A stretch of 64,000 nt of DNA from Berberis thunbergii (taxonomy: Eukaryota; Streptophyta; Magnoliopsida; Ranunculales; Berberidaceae): positions 44,612 to 108,611 of the forward strand of contig QNQO01009140.1 of the NCBI GenBank assembly GCA_003290165.1. Reading direction: 5' to 3'. Numbering within the stretch: position 1 is the first letter of the stretch; each line of letters opens with the position of its first letter. Below are positions 44,710 through 55,000 of the stretch, one piece after another. The position numbers and the translations under genes are program-made. The notes beneath the pieces are model-generated. The model did no database searches and had not been told where the DNA came from. It saw only the letters and a program-made list of their open reading frames with translations.

Positions 44710-45129
44710 TTAGAAGATGTCAGGATGGAATCGCCCAGGCATTGAGCTGCTCTGCTGAGCCTGCTTCAAATGCACTGTCAGTGCATAGTTGTTTACCTGC
44801 ATCCACAAAATCAATCACCAGTCAAACTCCCCATCACATGCATCTTAATATGCTACTGAACACGACAATTCATACATCAAAGCCTAAGATCATTTAGTTA
44901 GGTTTTCATGGAATACATTAGACTGATGTCTCTTGACCTTTATAAGAATTATCATACCTCAAGTGTTCTCAACTGCTCCTGATATTGAGAAACCAGCTGC
45001 TTTAAATTATCCAATTCCTGGCTTTTGGTATCAGACTCTTTCTGCCGCTCGTGCTGAATAGCCACAGCTCGCTTGAGGATGGTATTCTCATGAATCAATT
45101 CTTCCACTTTTTCTTCAACATCATATTTT
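44710..45129 (-). pseudogene. Captured CUE-domain protein 3' end, two exons
   Basis: Exon one (45,129-44,958) reads LIHENTILKRAVAIQHERQK and LDNLKQLVSQYQEQLRTLE, a coiled coil, ending at gag|gtatga. Exon two (44,796-44,710) reads NNYALTVHLKQAQQSSSM and finishes PGRFHPDIF-stop. This is the C-terminal coiled coil and signature tail of plant CUE-domain proteins (ubiquitin-binding; cellular role poorly known). The natural stop codon is preserved, so this fragment could terminate a chimeric reading frame. The CUE domain itself is not included. Confidence 0.85.
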
Positions 45130-45189
45130 CCTGACAAGTAACAAATGTTAGAATGAGAACCAAAAGGCCATCACAAATAGTTTGAGATT

Positions 45190-45346
45190 TAGAATGGCTA
45201 CTAAAAGTTGCTTTGCGCTTCCTACTGGGTCCATCCAAATTCAGAACTTCATCTATAGTGCTCCATTTGCTAAACTCCGGGTATTCATCAGCATTGCCAC
45301 TAGGAAAGAAACAAAACTCTTTAGTCATTCTTGGGTAATGCAGCAT
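45190..45346 (-). pseudogene. Protein-like piece of unidentified captured gene
   Basis: The minus strand reads NADEYPEFSKWSTIDEVLNL and DGPSRKRKA with a plausible coding composition, immediately 5' of the CUE piece. A second short stretch at 45,470-45,545 reads PTTTPAPEAPAPSNNNATES. Neither is recognised. Both may be exon pieces of other genes or linker exons. Confidence 0.35.
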
Positions 45347-45880
45347 GAATCATGGGGAAATGTACATTGAAGATTACAACTTCGGTTAAAATGACATTTA
45401 CAACAATACTTTAATTACCAATTAGCATACACATATAAAGGTGATATGAAAAGAAAACTACCTTTTTCTGGATGGGAGCTCTCAGTAGCATTGTTATTAC
45501 TAGGAGCAGGTGCTTCAGGTGCAGGAGTAGTGGTAGGGCCAACAGGAAATATTAAATGTCTACTGATCATACTTACAATTGAAGCATATGACTTATTAAC
45601 CAGCATGTAAGAAAAATATAACAATAAAATAGCAACGCAATGAACATAACCCTTTCATATATTTATAGGTAAAACAGTTACAAAGAATATATACTACATT
45701 CTTCTATAACAACAAGACTGATCCAAATAACATATACCACATTCAGATATATATACATCCAAGTATAGCACATCGGCAGCCACTTCAAACCTGTGGACAA
45801 GGATCAAATAAGGAAACAACTATTATCACTGATGACATACAAAACACATCCTATTTATTATCACTTTAAAAAACTCACCG

Positions 45881-47491
45881 CTAATGTGCCTCAGATCCAC
45901 CAGATCCATTGTTTTGATCAGTTAGTCTCCTCACTGCTTGCATCATCATGGCCATATCCTCCTTCATTTTATTCATTTCATCACTGGCCACTTTTTTGTA
46001 GTCTGCCAACTCTTGTGCTGCCACTATTTTTTCTTGTGCTGCCACTATCTTGTAGTCTGCCAACTCTTGTTTTGCTTCCGCAGCCTCTTTCCTTGCAATC
46101 TCAATCTCTCGCCTTGCTTCTTCTATAGCTTGAGATCCAAAGCGACTACTCGTACCGCTTTCAGATGTTGGCGTGATCCCATGTCCCCTACAACGTACAC
46201 ATCCAGGTCTGTCTGGCCTGAATACTTGACTAAAAATGTGGTCATCATCTAAGGAGTTTAATCCCTCCTCTCGTTGCACAATAAGATTTTTAATCTCTTC
46301 CTACATTTAGAGACACATTTAGTTAGTGAATATGAAATATAAATGGTAATGGATACCAACAATTTAAATTGAAAATAATACTGACCGCCTTTCTTTGAGT
46401 GGATACATCTGAATATGATCCATCTTTGCTTGTATAAGCAAGCTCAAACATCCTAATACGAGATGGACGAACTCCTGTCCTTTTCATCTGACAACAATAG
46501 AAAACGTACACAAATGAGTAAATATATTTCTTACTAAGTTGATATTCAAATCGAAAATTTCAAATATTTTGTATTTAACCTCTTCATCCTCAAGTATGGC
46601 AAAGGATTTTCTGCCTGCATGATGAAGCATTTGTTGTGTGTCACGCATTTCTTTATTTTTATCACACAATTCCTGAATTTATTAAAAACGGATTGGAAAA
46701 ACTATATCATCAAGAATTAAGGTATGACTAGTACGTAGAGAATCAAGTGTGATATTAAGGTTTAGGTACATACCTTAACCTTTGGCGTTCCCCAATGTTC
46801 TTTTATCAACCATTTCCAATCTTCTTCTTTTACAATTGGTGGTCGATTTCGAAGTCGTTCTTCATCTGTCTCATGTGTATCATAATAGTTCTTCTTCAAA
46901 TCAGATTGATAGTCCCTCCATTTTTTCCCCATTTCCTTCATTAACAACTTCTTCACTTCTGGATCATCCCCTATGTCAAACTTCTCCTGAATAAAAGAGC
47001 ACATTTGATCAAATCTAGCATATGTGACCAATATATATATGTATATACACACACATATTATAATGATAAGATATATACGTACCAATAACGATTCAAGCAT
47101 TTTGGCCTTTACATCTTTGTCAAGTTTTCTCCATGATGGTGCAGCAATAGATGTAATATGCATGTTTCGAACGACAATTCCTTGTTGAGACGCACATAAT
47201 GACCTGTGCTCTCCTATTACACGATGTCTGTCGTCAAATTCCAGACTCAGTTTTGATCCTTTTGGTAGAATTGCTACCTTCTGTCCCATTGCTCGTCCAC
47301 GTGCTTTCCTATTCATGTTGCTACCTATGTAAAGGAAATTATTAATGTTAAAAATTGTAAATTTTAATTACAATTCTATAAGAAAAATGGAGCTTTATAT
47401 TGTTTAGAGTGAGTAAAATACCAGAAGAACTTGACTCAACATTATGGGATGACTCGTCTGACCTATCATTTGTCGGTGGTCTTGGCGCCAT
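45881..47491 (-). CDS. En/Spm-type transposase accessory gene (Transposase_24, TNPA-like), six exons
   Basis: Six exons join in frame: 47,491-47,422, 47,324-47,083, 46,986-46,774, 46,672-46,580, 46,487-46,386 and 46,300-45,881, giving about 379 codons. All introns have gt...ag borders. The start reads MAPRPPTNDRSDESS. The core includes FDDRHRVIGEH, ITSIAAPSWRKLD, KKLLMKEMGKKWRDYQSDLK, WKWLIKEHWGTPK and RKSFAILEDEE, then HIFSQVFRPDRPGCVRC(R)GHG. This is the plant transposase Ptta/En/Spm family (PF03004). The C-terminus is a coiled coil ending in an N/G/S-rich tail. Such proteins are thought to bind the subterminal repeats rather than cut DNA. No stop or frameshift was found, so it may be expressed. 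A catalytic TNP2-like partner was not found in the element. Confidence 0.82.
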
Positions 47492-47559
47492 ACCTGAAAA
47501 ATGCACAAAAAGTGAGCTAGTGCCATAACATAATAATAATAATACATTATAGCATTTGA

Positions 47560-48110
47560 TGACTATTCAATTACCATATTTCAAACATCAACTCTCTTAT
47601 TTTCTTTTCCTTTTTTTTTTTTGGTGTTATTTTCTGACAATGGAATTGTTTCCATTGGCAAATCAGCTCTATTCCATACAACATATTTGATAATGTTTAG
47701 CAAACAAAATCATCAAATGAGTTATAGTGTGATAATGTTTCAACAAAAAGATGCATGATTCATATCACCTTCAAGGGGTTTATCTTTAACTCAAAAGACC
47801 AAAAACCAATCCCGATTACAAAAGAACGATTCATCAAAAATTAAAAACCAAAAACCCTATATTTGGAAATCATAAAATCTAGATTCGATTGTACCTTGAA
47901 TGCTCTTCGAATGCTCTTGAATGAGTACCACCACCACCACCACAGTATTCGACAGAGAGCGAAGGAGGGAAGACCGAATGAGCAAATTCGTCACGAAGCG
48001 CTAAGGAGAGGGAAGGAGGAAGGAGGGAATGGAATCGCAGGAAGGAGGGAATTGAAGAAGGAAATCGAAAAGGGAATGGAATCGACGGTTTCTTAGCGCT
48101 GGAGAGGTTT
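47560..48110. promoter_or_regulatory. Likely promoter and leader region of the transposon gene
   Basis: This is the DNA upstream of the minus-strand start codon at 47,491. It has a T-rich tract at about 47,612-47,624 and a purine-rich segment with four gaaggaggga-type repeats near 48,000-48,060. No clear TATA box could be fixed. The 78-residue plus-strand frame here is probably fortuitous. Confidence 0.3.
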
Positions 48111-48114
48111 TGTA

Positions 48115-48640
48115 AAATCTCTAATCCGGCGTTTTCAGCGTCTTATACGGCGTTTTTAAACTAAAATTTACTTTTATTAGCGGGATAATTCGCGGGTTTT
48201 TTTTCGCTCTTTCTCGGCGCTTTTACACAAAACGTCGGTCTTGTTAGCTCTTTACCGGTGCTTTTTACATCTAAACCGGCGTTTTCGAACCCAAAATTTT
48301 ATTTCGCGGGATTAATTCGCAGGTTTTTAATCGTAACAAGCGCGGGTTTTTTATCGTTACCCCGGCGCTTCTTAAATAACGCACCGATAGTGTAAGCTTT
48401 TGACCGGCGCTTTTGTTTTGAAGTGTCGGTAGTGTAAGCTTTTGACCGGCGCTTATTTACAGCTACTATGGGCATTTCAAAAAAAGCACAATTCTGTTTG
48501 CGATAGGATGGCGGGGTTTTATCTCGGCCGGCGCTTCATAACACAAACGCCGGTTAAGGGTAACCAATACCGGCGCTTGTAACATCTAAAGCGGCGTTGT
48601 AGAAAATATAATTTTTTTTTCATCAGCAGAGTCGGTTAAG
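48115..48640. repeat. Right subterminal GCGCCGG array, inner part
   Basis: About ten copies of ccggcgctt, ccggcgttt or their complements occur, with cgcgggtttt words between. The array continues at 49,870-50,290 after an interrupting segment. Confidence 0.8.
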
Positions 48641-49860
48641 GGTAACCAATACCTGTCCCTATCCCATCTCGTTCATACGGGATTTGAAATCATCATAAAG
48701 GGACCCCAGACAATCTGGCGTGCTCAACTGGATGGCCCCGTGAGCATTCAGCCGAGGGAAAGTCAGCAGATGGACCACCAGCGGAGTCAACCGAAGGTCA
48801 ACATCCTTCATCCTTCATACGGGATCGATACAGGACGGGATGGGACGAGATCGCGATCGATAAACCCATCCCTATCCCATCCCGTTCATACGGGATCGAT
48901 ACGGGACGGGAAGAGATCAACATGCTCTGATTATATGCATTTCATTTTCTTTAATCAATCTCATCATTTGGTTGCTTGCACTCATCTGTATATGTTAGAC
49001 TTCAAAGCATTCCACACCTGCAAATTGCTTATTCTTGAAGAAGAAACTATGCATCCAACAGTGCATTTTCAATCTTGAACAATATATTTGCTAAGTATAG
49101 AAGAACAAGTTTAAACAAACATAATGTACACAACGCAAAGAATAACACTCAGTTTTACCCTTGCATAGGTATCTGAGCTACCAGTGACAAAAACCGTTCC
49201 ACTAGCATTATATGCACAACACAATATTTGGTGGCTTGGTGGATCAGTACTAGTTGAGGGAACAGTGCTAGTTGAGAGCGTGGTGCTAGTTGTGGGATCA
49301 TTGCTCTTCCCTGCATATAATTACAAGTTAAGATTTCAGTTACCAAATTCCAAAAACCCCAGTCAACTAACCAACCAAAACACATAGTGTAAACTTGAAA
49401 CAAACCAGTGATAGCATCTGAAGGCTTTGGAATGTAAATGCGAGGACTAGCATAGGTATTTCTAATATCCCAGATACGACATGTACATCATCTGATGATC
49501 TAGTAGCTAGCAAGATAATAGAAAAAAAATCAGATACAAATTGAACTTTGAGAAATTAAAGTTTAATATTCATGTAGTAATTATGTAATAGGTAACTGCA
49601 AAAAATATGCTACCAAACCTCCATTGTAGGTATTTCTAAATGTTTAAATGGCAGAAAGTTGAGGGATGTATTCTAGAAAATACTCATCAATACCAGAGTG
49701 AAAAATTAACTTGGGACGGGACGGGGTTGGTAGTATTGAAAATATTCATCTCATCCCATTCTAGATCAAGACGGGATGAAATTATTCAATCCCATTAAGA
49801 CTTGGAAAAATCAGGACGGGACGGGATCGGGATTGCACGATGGGATGCCCAGCCATAGGA
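48640..49860. mobile_element. hAT-like element remnant inside the right CACTA end
   Basis: Both sides of this segment carry gggatgggacggg/cccgtcccgt repeats like the 26,562 element. The right end, gatgggatgcccagccata, is a degenerate inverse of taggggtgggcatcccatc. It splits the subterminal repeat array, and a WD40 gene piece lies in its middle. No target duplication could be confirmed. The phrase ggttaagggtaaccaatac occurs twice just to its left (48,553 and 48,628). Confidence 0.5.
49159..49519 (-). pseudogene. Captured PHIP/BRWD-type WD40 protein fragment, two exons
   Basis: Exon one (about 49,519-49,406) reads CRIWDIRNTYASPRIYIPKP and SDAIT. After an intron ending in atgcag, exon two (49,310-49,159) reads a serine/threonine-rich linker, then SHQILCCAYNASGTVFVTGS and SDTYARV, ending at a donor. 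These are consecutive WD40 repeats of plant bromodomain/WD-repeat proteins related to PHIP and BRWD. An in-frame stop near the start of exon one lies just before the conserved part, so the true left limit is unclear. It is on the same strand as the other captured pieces but 5' of the transposon gene. Confidence 0.8.
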
Positions 49861-49869
49861 TGGAGAGAT

Positions 49870-50290
49870 TTTTTTTATCTTGTCCGGTGCTTTGAATACG
49901 AAGCGCCGGTAATATCTGTAATTACCGACACCTTTACAAAAACGCCGGTCTAGGTCATTCTTTACCGGCGCTTCAATACAAGCGCCGACATTGTTCTCTC
50001 TTTACCGGCGCTTAATTGCATCTAATACGGCGTTTTCCAAAAAAAAAAAAATTTATTTTAGTTTTATCATTACCGGCGCTTCTGTGACTAAACGCCGGTA
50101 TTGGTATCTTTATACCGGTGCTTTGTAACCAAAACGCCGGTTTAGGTCGATCTTTAGCGGCGCTTCAGTAAAAACGCTGGCAGTGTTTTACCCCCAGTTT
50201 ATTACCGGCGCTTGATATCCTAATCGCCGTTATTGATTTTTTTTTACCGGCGCTTCCTATGAAACGCCGCCTTCAGAGTGCCGTTTTAGC
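49870..50290. repeat. Right subterminal GCGCCGG array, outer part
   Basis: Some fifteen copies of ccggcgctt, gcgccggt and aacgccggt lie in alternating orientation up to the transposon end at 50,307. They have the same core as the left array and are the presumptive binding sites for the element-encoded protein. Confidence 0.85.
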
Positions 50291-50307
50291 CTACGTTTTT
50301 TGTAGTG

Positions 50308-51764
50308 AGTTTATTGTGATTTTTTGGCCCTCTTCTTGTGTGTTTAAGGACATTCGGACTCACAAGACGATTGGTTATGATATTAGGAGAGGGAAACACT
50401 ACTACTTGGATTTGACGTCAGCTAGCTCTCGTCGTTTAGCCTTATCAGTGGAAGGATCACAGGGTGAGAAACATAAGAATGATGAAGTTTGGTTGTGGCA
50501 TCATCGACTTGGGCATGCATCATTTGGTTATTTGCACAAATTATTTCTGAATTTATTTTCTAAAAGTAATGTCTCTGACTTCCAGTTTGATGTATGCAAA
50601 CTGTCTAAGAGTCATCGTATTGGTTTTTCACCTAGTTTGAATAAGAGTTTATTTCCATTCATGATAGTCCATTTTGATGTTTGGGGGTCATCTAAGACTG
50701 CTACTTTTAGGTGGTGCTCATTGGGTTTTTACCTTAATTGACGATTGCACTTGAATGACTTGGGTTTGCTTAATGAAATCAAAAAGTGAGGTTACTTATT
50801 TGTTTCAAAACTTTCATAAGATGATTGTAGTACAATATAAAACACAAATACTTGTACTTCGGAGTTATAATTGAGGAGAATATGCGAACATTTAACTTTG
50901 TACCTTCCTTGATGATCATGGCATGATTTATCAGACTACATGCACTAACACCCTCAGTAGAATGGGGTTGCTAAACTCTAAAACTGACATTTATTGGAAG
51001 TTGTCTGGACATTTTTACTTGAGGCGAGTTTGCCTCAATCTTATTGGGGTGAAGCTATCTCTTCTATTGTCTATCTGATTAATAGAGTTTCATCCCATTC
51101 TATTAATTTTCGGACACCCTTTCCTATGTCGCAAGACCCTCCACACACAACCTCACACACCATTGTTTGGTTGTGTAGCCTTTGTCCACCTGCATAAGTG
51201 ACATCGAAGTAAGCTTGAACCTTCCACATCCTTTCTGATTTGAAACATAAGGGGGAGCATCTAGAAGAAGTTCAGACATTGAATTAAAAGTGTTCCAGAT
51301 ATTAAAAGTGGTACAGGTGAACCAGGCGGTAATATTGCAGATGAAGAAAATGATGATATTGCATAATATATTGTTGAATTTGAACCTCCATTGTTTCCGT
51401 CTGAAATTGAGATTCTACTACCTTTGGACGAAGGTGAAATCCCGAACACTACAATGTCACTGATCTCTATGATCCCAGAGTTTATATCACCAGCTTCCAC
51501 GATGATAACACCTTTGGAACCTACAGTACCACTTCCATCACCTGAACAATTTGCCTCGTCTATTTTTGTCCCATATGTAGTAATCATAATCAACTATCTC
51601 AAGTCTTGGATGTACCTCTACCCAAACATCTTCCAAATTGCGCCACCTGAAGTATACCTAAACCCAACTATGATGTTGATCCAAAATGTAATTGCAAATA
51701 TGTTTTGAATAAACCTGGTCATGACAATAATGTGTGATATCCTTTGCGTAATTATATATCCATC
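50308..51764 (+). pseudogene. Outer copia pre-integrase and integrase, decayed
   Basis: The copia frame resumes with EFIVIFWPSSCVFKDIRTH. It then gives VWLWHHRLGHASFGYLHKLF and FDVCKLSKSHRIGFSP, the HHCC zinc-binding part of the integrase. PFMIVHFDVWG follows with the first catalytic aspartate. The rest is in broken frames: TYLFQNFHKM-type pieces, SYWGEAISSIVYLINRVSSHS near 51,020, and a proline-rich linker to 51,700. YPLRNYIS ends at 51,760 where the inner copia element is inserted. Stops and frameshifts are numerous. Confidence 0.85.
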
Positions 51765-51988
51765 TGATAAAATATTAGACACAAAAGAATTGATTTGTGT
51801 GTATTGTGTTCTCTTTCTCATTCACAATCACCTGTTTATATACAAACTAATCCAGAGAATATTGTGAGAATATTCACAATATAATCTGCTAATTTCCTTA
51901 AAACTATTATACAATATTGACTCTATAAGCAACTTTCCTAATACAAATATTCCCAATCAATCAGGATATTCGTAATATATTCTCAATA
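51765..51988 (-). repeat. 3' LTR of the inner copia element
   Basis: On the minus strand it runs TATTGAGAATATATTACG...TTTTATCA. The expected initial TG reads TA in both copies, so the change pre-dates or came with the insertion. Confidence 0.9.
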
Positions 51989-52003
51989 CCCCCCCCTCAA
52001 GTT
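51989..52003 (-). promoter_or_regulatory. Polypurine tract of the inner copia element
   Basis: The minus strand reads aacttgaggggggg directly before the 3' LTR, the expected plus-strand primer. Confidence 0.75.
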
Positions 52004-55000
52004 GGTGCATGGAGATCTCGTATGCCCAACTTGCGAAGTAGATACTCATATTGTCGTTTGCCCAATGCTTTTGTGAAAATGTCAGCGAGTTGCTCATTGG
52101 ATGGGACAAATGTGGGATTGATATGTCCAGCAACAATTTCATCACGGACAAAGTGACAATCGACCTCAATATGTTTTGTCCGTTCATGAAAAACAGGATT
52201 TTGAGATATATGGAGAGCCGCCTGACTATCACAATGAAGAGACATAGGACGTGTGTGAGGCATCCCGAGGCTAGCTAAAATAGCTTTAAGCCATTTCAAC
52301 TCACATGTAGTCATAGCCATAGACCTATATTCCGCTTCTGCGGAGGAGCGAGATACTGTATGTTGCTTCTTTGTCTTCCAAGATACTGGCGAGTTCCCAA
52401 GGAACACCAACCAACCAGTGAGGGACCGCCGAGTCAAAGGACATCCGGCCCAATCAGCGTCACACCACCCATGTAACTGCAAGTCACACTTACTACTCAA
52501 ATGTATACCTTGACCTGGATTACCTTTTAAGTACCGAACCACCCGCAAAGCAGCTTCCCATTGGTCCGCCCGAGGATGTTGCATAAATTGAGATAAAACA
52601 TGAACACTATAAGATAATTCGGGTCGAGTGAAACACAAATAAATTAGCCGTCCCACCAAGCGACGGTAAGGCTCCGGGTCAGCGAGCTCTGGACTCTTGG
52701 ACAAGGCGAGTCGATGATTCTGTTCCAATGGCACCGCTGCGGGCCTTGCCCCTATCAATCCGGCCTCAGAGATGATATCTAGCGCGTATTTGCGTTGACA
52801 AAGCACAAACCCATCTGGTCCGCGTGCCACTTCAACCCCCAAGAAATACTTTAAAGGACCCAAATCTTTCATATGGAAACAAACACTGAGGTAACCCTTG
52901 AATTTCTGTATATCCCCCGGATTACGCCCAGAGATGATAAGGTCGTCGACATAGACAAGAACACTGAGCTGAACCGCACCTCTTTGTAGAGTAAACAAAG
53001 AATAATCTGAATAAGATTGCCGAAAACCATAATTCTTCAAAGCAATTGACAGTTTAGCAAACCAGCATCGGGGTGCCTGCTTCAGCCCGTATAATGATTT
53101 CCTAAGCTTGCACACCTTTCCAGAAGTCCCCACCTGAAAATCGGGTGGTAATTTCATGTATACCTCCTCCGTAAGATCACCATGTAGAAATGCATTATGA
53201 ACATCCATCTGATAGACTTCCCAATTCTTGGCAGCCGCAACGGCAAGAAAAACCCGTACTGTAACCATTTTAGCTACTGGAGCAAAAGTCTCTGTATAAT
53301 CAACTCCTTCAATTTGATGATTCCCAAGAATAACCAGCCGAGCCTTCAATCGCTCAATGGTACCATCAGAGTGATACTTGATTTTGTATACCCACTTGCA
53401 TCCGAGAGCTTTCTTTCTTGGTGGCAATTCTGTTACAACCCAGGTTTCATTAATCTCAAGAGCCTCAATTTCTCGTCGCATGGCATCCCTCCAGCAGCTG
53501 TCTTTCACGGCCTCAGAATAGCACACAGGTTCCCGATTTGTTGTCAAGGCTGCAAGAAAATGTCTATGTCGCATAGAAAAATTATCACAATTCACATAAT
53601 GTGCTATGGGATAGGGTGTACCTGAGGAATGCCGTGGTACGGGTGAAGGAGGTACGGATGGACTCATTTTCCGAATGGTATGAGTAACATAATCACGGAG
53701 TCGTATCGAGGCTTGTCTTCTGCGTTGACCCCTGCCCAACACATCTTCCTGACTTGCGTCCGGGTTGTCCTCCTGGGTCGCACAAATCGGCTGCCCAGCA
53801 GCCTCATCCGGCTGTACAAACGCCTCGACACCAGCATTTGCCCCATCCTCGGCACACACCGACTGCCCAGCAGCCCTATTTGGCTGAACAAACTCCTCGG
53901 CACTAGCCGACTGCCCAGCAGTCCTATCCGGCTGTACACACTCATCGTCACCCCCCCTCAAAACAGGCGTAGATGTCTCCTCAAAGTCCTCTTGAACCGC
54001 CTCGATATTAGGCAGACCATCGTGGTCTAAATTAAAATTATCTGCAAAGGGAAAAACTCCTTCCGAGAATACAACATTACGAGAAACAAAGAAATCTTGT
54101 TTCTCCAAGTCATACAAACGCCACCCCTTTTTTCCATAAGGATACCCAACAAAGACGCACCTTCGACTTCTACTGGCAAACTTATCCCCCGTCTGCACAT
54201 GCGCATAACACAAGGACCCCAAAATGCGCAAGTGATCGTAAGTTGGTGTGCAGCCATACAAGACACTATAAGGTGTTTTCCCATTCAAAACCAAGGAGGG
54301 AGTCCTATTTATCAAGTATCCAGCCGTCAAGACACATTCTCCCCAAAATTCAATAGGAAGAGAGCCCTGAAAACGCAGCGCCCGAGCTACGTTCAAAATA
54401 TGTTGGTGTTTCCGTTCAACCCGCCCATTTTGTTGAGGTGTTCCCACACAGGACGTTTGAAAAACAATCCCATGATCAAGAAAATATTGTCGCAGGCAAG
54501 TGAATTCAGTGCCGTTATCACTCCTCAAAATTTTTACCTCTTTATCAAATTGTCTCTTAACCATCGAGAAAAACATTTGAAGAGTACGGGAGACCTCTTT
54601 CTTATCAACAAGTAAATAAATCCATACAGCACGGGAAAAATCATCAACAATGGTCAAAAAATAAGAAGCACCACAGGAAGAAGTTGTTCGATAAGGTCCC
54701 CATAAATCAGTGTGAATAAGTTCAAAAATAGTCGAAGCTTTATGTTCACTAACAGGAAACTTATCTCTACTTTGCTTTGCCCTCTGGCAGACGTCACAGT
54801 TTTTATTCAAGCGATTTTTCTTTTCACTAAAACTGACGTCGGGAACTAACTTTGTTACCTGTAGAGATGGATGACCCAGTCGCTGGTGCCATAGATCAAG
54901 AGACACCACACTCTTGGCCTTTATTGCGTGAACCTGTGGTAGCCCCCGGAAATAATAGAGTCCATCGCGTCGTTCACCCGCACCAATCAGCATCCTCGAA

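Larger units (their letters stand above)
38181..50310 (-). mobile_element. CACTA (En/Spm) transposon carrying many host gene fragments
   Basis: The element occupies 38,184-50,307 (12,124 bp). It begins CACTACAACAAA, and its other end is the inverse of CACTACAAAAAACG. The trinucleotide agt flanks it exactly on both sides (38,181-38,183 and 50,308-50,310). CACTA ends and 3-bp duplications define the superfamily. Inside both ends lie many copies of GCGCCGG/CCGGCGC. It interrupts the outer copia protease/pre-integrase region, whose frame continues when the element and one agt are removed. It carries one En/Spm-type gene but no recognisable TNP2-type transposase. It is otherwise filled with exon-intron pieces of at least eight host genes, all on the minus strand. 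Confidence 0.93.

Noticed and set aside
53197..54615. Plus-strand ORFs opposite the copia Pol frame
   Set aside because: They are shadows of the intact minus-strand polyprotein.
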